Source: Paenibacillus lautus NBRC 15380
GTDB taxonomy: Bacteria; Bacillota; Bacilli; Paenibacillales; Paenibacillaceae
Assembly (NCBI RefSeq): GCF_004000945.1
Contig: NZ_BIMF01000006.1
Location: 248,001 to 312,000, forward strand
DNA: 64,000 nt
Direction: 5' to 3'
Shown here one piece after another: positions 46,431-56,020 of the stretch. Below the pieces are notes generated by a model, which worked only from the letters and a program-made list of their open reading frames with translations, ran no database searches and had not been told where the DNA came from. Each line of letters starts with the position of its first letter. Within the stretch, counting starts at the first letter, position 1. The translations under genes were made by a program, and so were the position numbers.

Positions 46431-46459
46431 AGTGTAACAGTCCCCATTTTTAAAGTCAA
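46431..46459 (-). promoter_or_regulatory. SigA promoter of purA
   Basis: Minus-strand -35 TTGACT (46454-46459), a 17-bp spacer and -10 TACACT (46431-46436) lie just downstream of the PurBox pair. Confidence 0.75.
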
Positions 46460-46463
46460 ATAC

Positions 46464-46507
46464 AAAAACGAACAATCGCACATCAGTGTGTACGATTGTT
46501 CGGAATT
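46464..46507. promoter_or_regulatory. PurR operator: two inverted PurBoxes before purA
   Basis: Box 1 (minus strand, 46495-46507) reads AATTCCGAACAAT and fits AWWWCCGAACWWT exactly. Box 2 (plus strand, 46464-46476) reads AAAAACGAACAAT with one mismatch. They are 18 bp apart in inverted orientation, the arrangement bound by Bacillus PurR. Confidence 0.85.
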
Positions 46508-46671
46508 AGGACGAGATTATCGAATGATTGTTGCATTATTCGGGGAACCGCCATAAGAAATGCCCTTAACTTACAGCCAGCGGCAGGTATCTGCCTGATC
46601 TTTCGAACTTTGTTAAAGAAGCCTCGTATTTCGTTAAGACACCATAGAATCGCGGCTAATCTGTATCGTCG

Positions 46672-48036
46672 TCATCCAGCAGCGAAGGCGTCGGCATGCG
46701 TTCGCTCGTAATTGACGAATTTATTAAAGTTCTTCAAGAAGACCAGTTCCACCGTACCTACAGGACCATTACGCTGTTTGGCAATGATGATCTCGATGAT
46801 GTTCTTCTTCTCGGTTTCCTGATTGTAATAATCATCCCGGTATAAGAACGCAACGATATCGGCATCCTGCTCGATCGAACCGGATTCCCGAAGGTCACTC
46901 ATCATCGGACGCTTATCCTGACGCTGCTCCACGCCCCGGCTGAGCTGTGACAGCGCAATAACCGGCACTTCGAGCTCACGGGCGATTTGTTTAAGCGTAC
47001 GCGAGATCTCGGATACCTCCTGCTGCCGGTTCTCCCCGGCCTTGCCGCGTCCATGAATGAGCTGGAGGTAATCGATCAGGATCATCCCGAGCCCCTTCTC
47101 CTTCTTCAGCCGACGACACTTCGCACGAATATCGGCAACCGTTACGCCCGGTGTATCATCAATGTAGATCTCGGCTTCCGACAGAGCGGCAATGCCCATC
47201 GTAAGCTTGGACCAATCCTCATCACCTTTGAAATCCCCGTTACGCATGACGCCGGCATCCAGGTTAGCCTCAGCACAGATCATACGCTGTACGAGCTGCG
47301 GCGCCGACATCTCCAGACTGAAGATAGCTACGGTTTCCTTGGCACGAATCGCCACGTTCTGGGCAATATTCAAGGCAAATGCGGTTTTACCTACGGAAGG
47401 ACGGGCAGCTACGATGATCAAGTCGTTGCGCTGGAATCCGCTTGTCATTTTGTCCAAGTCCACAAAACCCGATGGAATTCCCGTTGTATTCCCCCGGTTC
47501 TGATGGAGAACCTCCACCTTCTCGAACACTTCCATCAGCACATCGCGGATCGCAATAAATCCGCTGCCTGTGCGTCGATTGGAAATTTCGAGAATGCGGC
47601 GCTCCGCCTCGCTGAGCATACCGGATACATCTTCCCCTCCGGTATATCCTTCACTGACAATTTGTGTTGCGGTTCGAATCAACCGCCGCAGCATCGATTT
47701 CTCTTCGATGATCTGGGCGTAATAATCCACGTTCGCAGCCGTCGGGACCGCATGAGCCAGCTTGGCTAAATAGCTGACGCCTCCGACCTCTTCCAGCTGC
47801 CCTTTATCTTGCAGGAGAGATGTAAGGGTCACCAGATCGATCGGTTGATTGCCTTCCCCGAGCTGCACCATAACTTCATAGATCATCTGATGCGTTTTGT
47901 CGTAGAAGTCCTCGGCCTGCACCCGCTCCATCGCTGTAATCAGCGCTTCACTTTGCAGCAGAATGGCACCCAGCACCGCCTGCTCTGCCTCAAGGTTCTG
48001 CGGGGGGACCCGATCGAAATAGAGTTCTCCTCCCAT
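46672..48036 (-). CDS. dnaB: Replicative DNA helicase DnaB
   Basis: A 454-residue hexameric helicase (named dnaC in Bacillus subtilis). The N-terminal domain starts with RVPPQNLEAEQAVLGAILLQ. The RecA-like domain has Walker A AARPSVGKTAFAL (about 205-217), Walker B MILIDYLQLI and the arginine finger region SDLRESGSIEQDADIV. ATG 48034-48036 is one base after the rplI stop, and GGAGG lies inside the rplI end. Unwinds DNA at replication forks. Confidence 0.97.
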   Translation of the reverse strand: MGGELYFDRVPPQNLEAEQAVLGAILLQSEALITAMERVQAEDFYDKTHQMIYEVMVQLGEGNQPIDLVTLTSLLQDKGQLEEVGGVSYLAKLAHAVPTAANVDYYAQIIEEKSMLRRLIRTATQIVSEGYTGGEDVSGMLSEAERRILEISNRRTGSGFIAIRDVLMEVFEKVEVLHQNRGNTTGIPSGFVDLDKMTSGFQRNDLIIVAARPSVGKTAFALNIAQNVAIRAKETVAIFSLEMSAPQLVQRMICAEANLDAGVMRNGDFKGDEDWSKLTMGIAALSEAEIYIDDTPGVTVADIRAKCRRLKKEKGLGMILIDYLQLIHGRGKAGENRQQEVSEISRTLKQIARELEVPVIALSQLSRGVEQRQDKRPMMSDLRESGSIEQDADIVAFLYRDDYYNQETEKKNIIEIIIAKQRNGPVGTVELVFLKNFNKFVNYERTHADAFAAG

Positions 48037-48037
48037 A

Positions 48038-48481
48038 TTACTCCTCCGTAATTTGAACCTTGAGCGTCGCCTTGACGTCAGGGTGCAGCTTCACCGGAAT
48101 CTGGGTAACACCCAGACTGCGGATCGGATCGCTAAGTTCAATTTTGCGTTTGTCGATTTTGATCTTCTGTCCTGCCAGAGCTTCAGCAATTTGTTTGCTG
48201 GTGATGGCCCCGAACAAACGGCCGCCCTCTCCAGCTTTAGCTTTCAGGACAACCGTCATCTCTTCCAGCTTTTTGCCGAGCGCCTGCGCCTCTTCCTTCT
48301 CCTGAGCCTTGCGCTTCTCCTCGGAAGCCTGCTGCTGCTCCAGCGTCTTCATGTTGCCGTCTGTTGCCGGACGAGCGACTCCCCGCGGAATCAGGAAGTT
48401 CGTTGCGTATCCTTCCGAAACTTCCTTCACTTCGCCTTTCTTGCCTTGACCCTTCATATCTTTTATGAAAATGACTTTCAT
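48038..48481 (-). CDS. rplI: 50S ribosomal protein L9
   Basis: A 147-residue protein of exact family length. [20 protein letters not shown] and the [12 protein letters not shown] signature form the N-terminal domain, followed by a long helix and a C-terminal domain with [12 protein letters not shown]. The ATG overlaps the gdpP stop as ATGA. Confidence 0.97.
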   Translation of the reverse strand: MKVIFIKDMKGQGKKGEVKEVSEGYATNFLIPRGVARPATDGNMKTLEQQQASEEKRKAQEKEEAQALGKKLEEMTVVLKAKAGEGGRLFGAITSKQIAEALAGQKIKIDKRKIELSDPIRSLGVTQIPVKLHPDVKATLKVQITEE

Positions 48482-50478
48482 TCAAATAACCCCTCTTTCG
48501 CTTCGATGTCCTTCAGCACTTCCATCAACTTCTCCTCGGCTTTCTCAGGCGTCGTATCCAGTTGTACTGCGGCGTTCGTTAAATGTCCGCCTCCCCCGAG
48601 ACGTTCCATAATCATCTGAACATTCATCTTGCCCATAGAGCGGGCGCTAATGCCAATCTTGCCGTCTGTGCGTTCGCTAATAACAAACGATGCCTGCACA
48701 TCCGTCATATTCAGCAGCATATCCGCTACTTGAGCGATCAATAGCTGCGGCATAGGCTCCCCGCTCTTCGATACCGCAATGGCGATATGGTCATATACCA
48801 TTTTAGCATGTTTCACGATTTCTGCCTTCGCTATAAATTCTGTCAGATCTTCCTTGAGCACCCGCTGAATCATCATCGTATCGGCTCCGTGACGCCGCAG
48901 GAAACCGGCAGCCTCAAACGTTCTCGATCCCGTGTGGAGGGCAAAATGCTTGGTGTCCACCGTGATCCCCGCCAATAAGGCCGTCGCCTCAACCGGCGTA
49001 AGGGATACCCGTTCGTGAATATACTGCAGCACCTCCGTAACCAGCTCGCAGGTTGAAGAGGCATAAGGTTCAAGATAGATCAGCACTGCATCGTTAATAA
49101 ACTCTTCCCCGCGCCGATGATGATCCATCACAACGACCCGGCTTGCACGATGAACCAGCCGCGGCTCCATCGTCATGGAGGCTTTATGCGTATCAACAAC
49201 AACGAGCAGTGTATGCTCTGTCATCATCTGCATCGCTTGTTCGGTGGAGATGAATCGGTTCATCAAGGCTTCGTCCTTCCGGACCTCTTCCATAAGCCTC
49301 GAAATGGACGGATTCATTCCCTCCATCACGATATAAGCCTCCACTTTATACATCTGGGCTGCTTTCAGCACGCCGATTGCAGCGCCGACCACGTCCATAT
49401 CCGGCAGCTTATGGCCCATAATGATCACTTTGTCGCTCTCCTGCATCAAATCACGCAGCGCATGGGAGATGACGCGTGCTCTTACGCGCGTTCGTTTCTC
49501 CACGGCATTGGATTTACCGCCATAGAAGGAGAGCCTCTGACCTGCTTTGACAGCCGCCTGATCTCCGCCGCGGCCCAGCGCCATATCCAAACTGGATTGG
49601 GCCAGCTGCCCCAGCTCCGTGATGTCGTCTGAACCGAAGGCAAGACCAACGCTTAGCGTTAACGGTACCTTCAGATCCGCCGTCATCTCCCGGACCTCAT
49701 CCAAGATGAGAAAACGGCTGTTCTCCAGCGCATCGAGCGACCTGTGGTTCAGCATCATCAAATAGCGGTCTGAGGAAAGTCTCCGCAAATAGACGTTAAA
49801 TTCACGCGCCCAATCGGTGATCTCACTGGTTACCTTTGCAATCAATGCCGTCCGCTGTTGATCATCCATCCCCTGCGAGGCCTCATCGATGTTATCCATC
49901 ATGATAATGCCCAAGGCCAATCGCTCATCCTCATACCGCTGCCTCAGCACGGCCAGCTCGGTAATCTCATCCAGATAGATCAGACGCTCATCCGGAATGA
50001 CCGTTGCTCCATAGAACTTATCCTCGTGGGAGATCTCCAGACGAATTTCTTTCGGCAGCTTCTCCTTGTTATCCTTCTTCTCTTGAGCTTCCCTTATCGC
50101 GACAACCAATTGGGGAAACAACTCCTGTAAGGATACGCCGACCAACGACTGATGCGGAAACATATTGACCACGAATTGGTTATGCCACTCCACTGTCTTG
50201 TCCTCGCTGTACAGCACAATGCCAAATGGCAGCACGCTGACCGCTTCGCCCTCGACCCGCTGAATTCGAAATGACAGATCTCCAATGTAATCCACCAGTT
50301 CGCGGCGGAATTTCATCTCCGTCTTCAGCATCGCATAGCCGCCTACCACCGCAAGCAGCAGCCCGACCAGCCCCAGAATGGTATTGTAGAACGACAGAAA
50401 AATAACAAGCAGAAGCACCAGCGCAAACGCCCAGACGGTATGATAGCCGTGCCAGCGCTTCTGCAGAAATTTAGGCAT
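48478..50478 (-). CDS. gdpP: c-di-AMP phosphodiesterase GdpP (YybT)
   Basis: A 666-residue membrane protein. Two helices (about 12-30, 33-52) precede a small PAS domain, a degenerate GGDEF domain ([17 protein letters not shown] in place of GGDEF) and a DHH/DHHA1 phosphodiesterase. Metal motifs are [19 protein letters not shown] and MDHHRR, with the DHHA1 GGGGHLTNA near the end. It hydrolyses c-di-AMP and so affects wall stress and potassium control. Translation is coupled to rplI. Confidence 0.95.
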   Translation of the reverse strand: MPKFLQKRWHGYHTVWAFALVLLLVIFLSFYNTILGLVGLLLAVVGGYAMLKTEMKFRRELVDYIGDLSFRIQRVEGEAVSVLPFGIVLYSEDKTVEWHNQFVVNMFPHQSLVGVSLQELFPQLVVAIREAQEKKDNKEKLPKEIRLEISHEDKFYGATVIPDERLIYLDEITELAVLRQRYEDERLALGIIMMDNIDEASQGMDDQQRTALIAKVTSEITDWAREFNVYLRRLSSDRYLMMLNHRSLDALENSRFLILDEVREMTADLKVPLTLSVGLAFGSDDITELGQLAQSSLDMALGRGGDQAAVKAGQRLSFYGGKSNAVEKRTRVRARVISHALRDLMQESDKVIIMGHKLPDMDVVGAAIGVLKAAQMYKVEAYIVMEGMNPSISRLMEEVRKDEALMNRFISTEQAMQMMTEHTLLVVVDTHKASMTMEPRLVHRASRVVVMDHHRRGEEFINDAVLIYLEPYASSTCELVTEVLQYIHERVSLTPVEATALLAGITVDTKHFALHTGSRTFEAAGFLRRHGADTMMIQRVLKEDLTEFIAKAEIVKHAKMVYDHIAIAVSKSGEPMPQLLIAQVADMLLNMTDVQASFVISERTDGKIGISARSMGKMNVQMIMERLGGGGHLTNAAVQLDTTPEKAEEKLMEVLKDIEAKEGLFE

Positions 50479-50489
50479 GACTCATCACC

Positions 50490-51416
50490 CTATCTTTTGG
50501 TTTTACTAAACGCCTGACGAAGTGGGAACGCCAAGTCCAGGATTCCGATAATCATAGCCGGCGGGAACAGCACAATCGGTATAGCCGTCAGAAGCGGTAC
50601 AATCGGATGCCACTTCCGTTCGTGAGCGAGATAGTAGAAGAACCCCAGCGCTTGGATCATGAAGCAGATCTGCAGCAAAGGCGTGGCGTTTGCCACAATC
50701 ATCTTCAAGAAGGTATTGTCCGAATTGACGGTTGCCATGTTGATGAAGAAAATGAGCAAGTAGTACCAGATCAGGGAACGCGGCAGCATCCATTCTCTAG
50801 CCGGCTTCAGCCGCGGCACGGACAAGCCCATGCTGTAGAGTGTAGGACGAGCCAAAGCATGGGTTACCACCGTCATAAGGAACGAGCTGATAATCATCGC
50901 AAATGGAACCAGGCGCATCGTTTGATCTTTAATGAACTGTGTATCGAGTTCGGTGCCAAGGAACTGCCCTCCCAGACCTCCTTCTACACCCATCTCAGTG
51001 AGCGGAGCGGTCGTCATCTTCACAATCTCATCCACATACTCCGACAAATTTAATTGGAAGAAGGCTGTGCTGATCATGAGCAGAAGGAGCATTTCCACCA
51101 GCATGACAGCCATGCCGTACTTCAATACCTGCATGGCTGCCTTCCGCTTCCGGTACAAATACCCCATGACAATTCCCGGAACGGCAAAATAGATCGCAAA
51201 TAACACATAAATGGGATGAATCAGAAGCGCGATCAGCCATACCGGCACCACATGCATGATAAATGATTTTGTATTCAAAGCCGTAAACAGAATCGCAACC
51301 GGCAGAACTAACAAGAAAGCCGTTACGATCGAAAAGGGTGTGAGTAGTGATAGCAGCAGAAGCAAATAAATAACGCTCCATACCGCCGTAGTCCAGCGCA
51401 GTTTCAATATGTTCAC
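50490..51416 (-). CDS. YybS-type DUF2232 membrane protein
   Basis: A 308-residue integral membrane protein with about eight hydrophobic segments and little else. Its place directly before gdpP-rplI-dnaB is the usual one for yybS. Function is not established. GTG 51414-51416 overlaps the upstream stop as GTGA; only a weak AAGAG site lies before it. Confidence 0.88.
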   Translation of the reverse strand: MNILKLRWTTAVWSVIYLLLLLSLLTPFSIVTAFLLVLPVAILFTALNTKSFIMHVVPVWLIALLIHPIYVLFAIYFAVPGIVMGYLYRKRKAAMQVLKYGMAVMLVEMLLLLMISTAFFQLNLSEYVDEIVKMTTAPLTEMGVEGGLGGQFLGTELDTQFIKDQTMRLVPFAMIISSFLMTVVTHALARPTLYSMGLSVPRLKPAREWMLPRSLIWYYLLIFFINMATVNSDNTFLKMIVANATPLLQICFMIQALGFFYYLAHERKWHPIVPLLTAIPIVLFPPAMIIGILDLAFPLRQAFSKTKR

Positions 51417-51724
51417 CTCTTACGCAAATGTTCTTCGAGCGCGGAAATATCCTGGTACCAATCTTCCAGCTGATGTCCTTCCTGCTTATGCTTTTTCAAT
51501 TTCTCTAACAAGAGATCATCCAAATCCCGATAGGTCAAGCCGAGCCTTCGGCCCAGTATGTATGAGCTCATCATCAGGCTTACCAAACTGTCTCCAACCT
51601 TTGTAGTGCTGCCTTCCCATAGAGCTTTGAATAACCGGGATACATTGTCAATTACTTCGGTTTTGAGCCATTCAATCACTTTGGCGCGTTTAGCTACATC
51701 CAAGTCCTTCGGCATATTTGGCAT
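51413..51724 (-). CDS. MazG-like protein
   Basis: A 103-residue helical protein with a MazG-like nucleotide pyrophosphohydrolase fold: KRAKVIEWLKTEVIDNVSRL, KVGDSLVSLMMSSYILGRRL and LEKLKKHKQEGH. Only part of the acidic metal set is apparent, so activity is uncertain. ATG 51722-51724 follows GGGAG at eight bases. A TATAAT box lies at 51759-51764. Confidence 0.8.
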   Translation of the reverse strand: MPNMPKDLDVAKRAKVIEWLKTEVIDNVSRLFKALWEGSTTKVGDSLVSLMMSSYILGRRLGLTYRDLDDLLLEKLKKHKQEGHQLEDWYQDISALEEHLRKR

Positions 51725-51930
51725 ATCCATCTCTCCCTGAAAACAGCTTTATTCTCCATTATAGCATAAAAAAAAGCCGCCCACACAAAGGCCCAGTGTA
51801 CCCTGTCATCCTTAGTCCCAGTAGGCAAACGATAACCCACCTTCTCTTTGTACTCCAATCGGACCCCGGTTATTCCTCCCTGCGCTTTCGCTGCTGCCTC
51901 GCTTCTATAAAAATAGGGCGTGTTATCCAC
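51694..51930 (-). CDS. Possible small protein, unrecognised
   Basis: A frame of 78 codons with plausible residues for the first 50 (YFYRSEAAAKAQGGITGVRL, VGYRLPTGTKDDRVHW). GTG 51928-51930 would be the start, but no ribosome binding site precedes it. The end overlaps the promoter and start of the MazG-like gene and is composition-odd (T-rich). It may be a remnant. Doubtful. Confidence 0.3.
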   Translation of the reverse strand: MDNTPYFYRSEAAAKAQGGITGVRLEYKEKVGYRLPTGTKDDRVHWAFVWAAFFYAIMENKAVFRERWICQICRRTWM

Positions 51931-51978
51931 ATTGTGATCGTGGTCCCACGCCCTTGATTATTTTACAAGCCTACTTGA

Positions 51979-52413
51979 TTATGATGCACCGTGGGACTCC
52001 ACCGTCTCCTTGGAGACAAATCGTTCACAGTACTCAATAATGAGGCTTCTGCGTACAATGCCGATAAAGCGGTTCATATCGTCCACCACAGGCACAAAGT
52101 TCTGCACCTTGGCCAGATTAATCAGATCCTCCATCCGGGCGTCAATCGACACCGGCTTGATGTCCATACGAAAAGGAACATCCTTCAACAAAAATTTCGA
52201 AGCGTTCTCAAAAGTGATTTTGCCTTCTGAATTCTTCATGTGCCACAACAGATCACCTTCCGTGACAGTCCCTGCGTACTGGCCGTTCTTATCCAGTACG
52301 GGCACAGCTGTATATCGGTGAAACTCCATCCGTTCCAGCGTCTGCCTGAGCGTAGAATCCAGTGTTAAACAGATCACTTCCTGCTTCGGTAATAGAAAAA
52401 AAGCGATATTCAT
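51979..52413 (-). CDS. CBS-domain pair protein
   Basis: A 144-residue protein formed of two CBS domains (about 1-70 and 75-140): LDSTLRQTLERMEFHRYTAV, VTEGDLLWHMKN, and VQNFVPVVDDMNRFIGIVRR. CBS pairs bind adenine nucleotides. Small stand-alone pairs in Bacillota include c-di-AMP receptors such as DarB; that role is only a possibility here, though gdpP is nearby. No membrane segment. Confidence 0.88.
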   Translation of the reverse strand: MNIAFFLLPKQEVICLTLDSTLRQTLERMEFHRYTAVPVLDKNGQYAGTVTEGDLLWHMKNSEGKITFENASKFLLKDVPFRMDIKPVSIDARMEDLINLAKVQNFVPVVDDMNRFIGIVRRSLIIEYCERFVSKETVESHGAS

Positions 52414-52560
52414 AATGCATTATCCTCCTTATGACTCCAACTTCTGAAGTCATGTTAAGTAACCTTCCTGATTTAAAGCCTAGGTATGCAGGTTACTCCT
52501 TCCCCTATCCATACTCATACATACGTTAACTTCGTCGTTCTGATTCCTTGTATAGGGCAC

Positions 52561-52589
52561 AAAATCAGCAGCCATCCGACTGCTGATTG
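52561..52589 (-). terminator. Intrinsic terminator after the LCP gene
   Basis: ATCAGCAG/CTGCTGAT with an 8-base loop, followed on the minus strand by TTTT. Confidence 0.75.
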
Positions 52590-52636
52590 AGATGAAGCAA
52601 CGTACTATGACATCATCCGGGTGTACCGGTGTTTAT

Positions 52637-53623
52637 TTATTTCAACTTTTGCTTCTCAGCATCTTTGGGCTGCAGCAGCTGGTCAGCCGGTGTATCCGGG
52701 TTCATCCAGCTGTCAATTAAATCCCGGGCTTCCTGCACGTCTTCCATGTCAGGTTCGTTGTAATAGACGCCGCCAATTTTCATGCCTTCCCCCATGATCG
52801 TATAGCTGGTCATATCCACTTTGCCCCCGGTTAGCATCTGCTTTGCCAGGTCAATAATGAACTTAGGCTGCATATCGGTCTGGAAATTATCTCCCATGAT
52901 CTCAATCAATTCAGGCACTTTGCCGATCTGATCAAGCTTCATCACCCGCTTGGCCGCTACGTCCAAAAACACTTGCTGTCTCTTCGCACGATTAAAGTCG
53001 CTATCCTCCCGATAACGGACATAATTCAAAGCTTCCTCCCCGTTATAAATCGGTTTGTTGGCTTCAATCGTGAATTTCTCATGGTCTCTGCCTTTATTGA
53101 CGATATCCTTGCCGATCGGCAGCTCAACGCCCCCAATGGCGTCAACAACATCCTTCAAGCCCTGAAAATTAATGGAAGCATAATAATCAAGCTCTTCTTC
53201 GAAAAATGCCTCCATCGTATCTTTGGCCATTTGATGACCGCCAAATGCAAACGCGTGGTTAATCTTGTCTTTCTTATCCTTACCGATAATATCGACATAC
53301 GTGTCCCTTGGAACCGAAATTAAGAGCACTTTGGACTCCATGGGGCGTACAACCGCATAGATCAGTGTGTCCGAACGCGCAGGTTCATCCTCCCGCTGGT
53401 CACTCCCGAGCAGCATAACCGAGAACGGTTCGCTCTGGAGTACGACAGGTTCGGGTGTCTTGTCGCTCTGGAGCGGTTTATACGATTTCTGTAATGATTC
53501 CTCTACATCCTTTGCCATGAACAGATCAAATGCTACAACCGCAAGCTGCGTTCTGAACAGAAACGCGGTTGAGCCAAGCAGTATGACCAAAGCGAGAGTA
53601 ATATATATTGATTTCCTCTTCAT
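52637..53623 (-). CDS. LytR-CpsA-Psr (LCP) family protein
   Basis: A 328-residue protein with one membrane helix (about 7-25) and an external LCP domain. Family motifs are MLLGSDQRE, ARSDTLIYAVV, LLISVPRDTYVDI, INHAFAFGG and ALNYVRYREDSDFNRAKRQQ, which include the Arg and Asp residues for pyrophosphate and lipid binding. LCP enzymes attach teichoic acids or capsule to peptidoglycan. A good TATAAT box (53642-53647) precedes it. Confidence 0.93.
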   Translation of the reverse strand: MKRKSIYITLALVILLGSTAFLFRTQLAVVAFDLFMAKDVEESLQKSYKPLQSDKTPEPVVLQSEPFSVMLLGSDQREDEPARSDTLIYAVVRPMESKVLLISVPRDTYVDIIGKDKKDKINHAFAFGGHQMAKDTMEAFFEEELDYYASINFQGLKDVVDAIGGVELPIGKDIVNKGRDHEKFTIEANKPIYNGEEALNYVRYREDSDFNRAKRQQVFLDVAAKRVMKLDQIGKVPELIEIMGDNFQTDMQPKFIIDLAKQMLTGGKVDMTSYTIMGEGMKIGGVYYNEPDMEDVQEARDLIDSWMNPDTPADQLLQPKDAEKQKLK

Positions 53624-53833
53624 GAGTTCAATTCCTTCTTTATTATAAAATAAATTAATGGATAAGTCAGATCGTTAAAGGTCCTTGCTTGCACCCCAAG
53701 CTACTTGGCTCACCCTCCTTCCTTATTAAACGGGAACTCCTCCCGTTGACTCACTTCATATCAGCAGGCCAGTTTCACACATCATCTATTGTAAACCAGA
53801 TTATTGTCAAATGTGAACCCTTCACGGGCAGTT

Positions 53834-54835
53834 CTATAAATCTACCAAATCTTCATCGATCCGCGAAACAGGTCTCTTATCACGCGTAACAGCGGCTGAG
53901 ACTCCCGAATATTGAAACCAGTCATCCAGCCGCTCTCTCCATGTTAACGTTTTAGCGAATCCGTAGTCAAACAACTTGCGTGTCTCTTCAAATCTTGCTT
54001 CTTTGGACTCGGTACCCATGACTACGGCAACAAGCCGACTGCCTTGTTTCTCCGCGGTACCCGTGAAACAGTATCCTGCATTCACCGTGTACCCTGCCTT
54101 TAATCCATCGGTGCCTTCATAGGAATAAGGGCCCCCTAGCGAGGGCAGCATCCAATTGGTGTTGCTTAAATATAAATTCCGTCCACTTATCTTCGTTTGA
54201 GTCTTGCTGGAGGTGCTTAGAATATCGGGGTGGCTTCGAATCAAATGCGCAGCCAGTTTGGCCGTATCCTCTGCGGTCATCACCGTTTCTTCATCTATTG
54301 ACCAGGCTTGATCGTTGGCTGTGTCTCGCTCGACTCCCGACGCGTTTACGAATCGTGTCGCGCTGGATAAACCAATCTCTTTGGCCTTGGCATTCATCTT
54401 CCGGACAAACGCTTCCTCGGAGCCCGCAAAATGCTCGGCAAGTGCTACGGCAGCATCATTCGCCGAATACACCGTTATGCTCTGGAACAATTCGCGCACC
54501 GTCAAAATTTCACCCGATTTCAGGGCAATCTTAACCCCTCTGACGTCCGCTGCGAGATCGCTTATTATGACTTCATCGTCCCAGGTTCTCTTCCCGGTTT
54601 TGATATCATCCAGAATAACCAACTCGGTCATCAATTTGGACATGCTTGCAGGCGGTAAGGGGATATCGCCATTTTTGCTAAGCAAAATACGCCCGGTGTT
54701 TAAATCCATTAAGACAACCGCTCGCGCGTCCACCTTCGGTTTAAACCCCGCTCGTTCTATATTTCCTATGACAACCGCCCCAATCGGGACGATCATTAAC
54801 AACAACATGACCAACCAAAGCCACCGTTTTTTCAT
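53834..54835 (-). CDS. D-alanyl-D-alanine carboxypeptidase, S11 family
   Basis: A 333-residue penicillin-binding protein. A signal or anchor helix (about 5-24) is followed by the SxxK motif in PPASMSKLM (about 60-65), SxN in VYSANDAAVAL (about 120), and K-A-G (GLKAGYTVNAGY) in place of KTG. It trims peptidoglycan stem peptides. It lacks the long C-terminal amphipathic tail of DacA-type enzymes, and is closer to sporulation-type DacB/DacF lengths. ATG 54833-54835 follows GGAGGG. Confidence 0.9.
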   Translation of the reverse strand: MKKRWLWLVMLLLMIVPIGAVVIGNIERAGFKPKVDARAVVLMDLNTGRILLSKNGDIPLPPASMSKLMTELVILDDIKTGKRTWDDEVIISDLAADVRGVKIALKSGEILTVRELFQSITVYSANDAAVALAEHFAGSEEAFVRKMNAKAKEIGLSSATRFVNASGVERDTANDQAWSIDEETVMTAEDTAKLAAHLIRSHPDILSTSSKTQTKISGRNLYLSNTNWMLPSLGGPYSYEGTDGLKAGYTVNAGYCFTGTAEKQGSRLVAVVMGTESKEARFEETRKLFDYGFAKTLTWRERLDDWFQYSGVSAAVTRDKRPVSRIDEDLVDL

Positions 54836-54944
54836 AGAATTAGCCCTCCATAGTTATAGACGGTTGAAAGGGGCATTTGGTCTGCTTTTTTTTGAATTTC
54901 CTATCTAGAAATTTTTGTAAACAAAACGAATGTGCCCGGAAAAC

Positions 54945-54988
54945 GAAAAAGACCTCCAACCGTCCGCAGACGATAGGAAGTCCTTCTA
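54945..54988 (-). terminator. Intrinsic terminator of the peptide ABC operon
   Basis: On the minus strand GGACTTCC-atCGTC-TGCG-GACG-gt-GGAGGTC forms a hairpin with small mismatches, followed by TTTTTCG. Confidence 0.7.
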
Positions 54989-55054
54989 TGAATCTGTAAA
55001 TCTTCTAATTATCACGCTAATCGCTGTCAGAAAACCTAGATTTGAAGAGTCTTA

Positions 55055-56020
55055 TTAAGCGTAGTGACAAGCAACAAAGTGATTATTGCCCACATCGCGG
55101 TATTCCGGCACTTGCTGTTTGCACAGGTCTGAAGCCAGCGGACAGCGAGTATGGAACTTGCACCCGGATGGCGGGTTCGCCGGGCTTGGGATGTCGCCTT
55201 TCAGTACGATCCGATCGCGCTTCAGCGTTGGGTCCGGTACCGGCACGGCAGACAGCAATGCTTTCGTATAAGGATGCAGCGGGTTGCGGAACAGTTCTTC
55301 CTTGCTTGCCAATTCTACCATCGATCCCAGATACATTACCCCAATTCGGTTGCACAAATGCTCTACAACACTGAGATCATGAGAAATGAACAAGTAAGTC
55401 AGCTGCTTCTCGCGCTGCAAATCACTCAGCAGGTTAATGATTTGCGCTTGAATCGATACGTCCAATGCAGATACCGGCTCATCCGCTACAATAAAGTCGG
55501 GATTCAGAATCAACGCGCGGGCAATCCCGATCCGTTGACGCTATCCACCGGAAAATTCATGCGGATACCGATCGTAATGATAGGCGGCAAGGCCGCAAAT
55601 CTCCAGTGTTTCAATCACGCGGTCTTTCAATTCTCTACGATTAACTAACCCATGGTCAATGAGCGCTTCGCCGATGGCTTCGCCCACTTTGATTCTTGGG
55701 TTCAGTGAGCTGAATGGATCCTGGAATACGATCTGCATCTTCGGACGCAGGGCACGCATTTTCTCTTTGGATAATGTATGGATATCCTGACCATTAAAGA
55801 TAACTTTACCTTCCGTTTTCTCCAACAAACGGAGAATGGTACGACCTATAGTGCTTTTGCCGCAGCCGGATTCGCCTACAAGCCCGAAGGATTCCCCTTT
55901 ATTGATGGTAAAGCTGACTCCGTCAACGGCTCTTACATTACCCACCGTCCGCTGCAATATGCCGCCGGTGATGGGAAAGTATTTTTTCAAACCATCAATT
56001 TCAATCAATGCTTGACTCAT
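55055..56020 (-). pseudogene. Oligopeptide ABC ATPase (OppF/DppF type) with in-frame amber codon
   Basis: A 321-residue ATPase frame broken by a TAG at 55541-55543. Before it are VRAVDGVSFTINKGESFGLV, Walker [10 protein letters not shown] and Q-loop FQDP. After it, in the same frame, are [20 protein letters not shown] (Walker B), ISHD (H-loop) and the cysteine-containing C-terminal peptide-ATPase tail. The TAG stands exactly where the signature LSGGQ has Gln, so a single C-to-T change (CAG to TAG) explains it; there is no frameshift. It may be an inactivated gene, an assembly error or a suppressed codon. The start overlaps the previous gene as TAATG. Confidence 0.9.
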
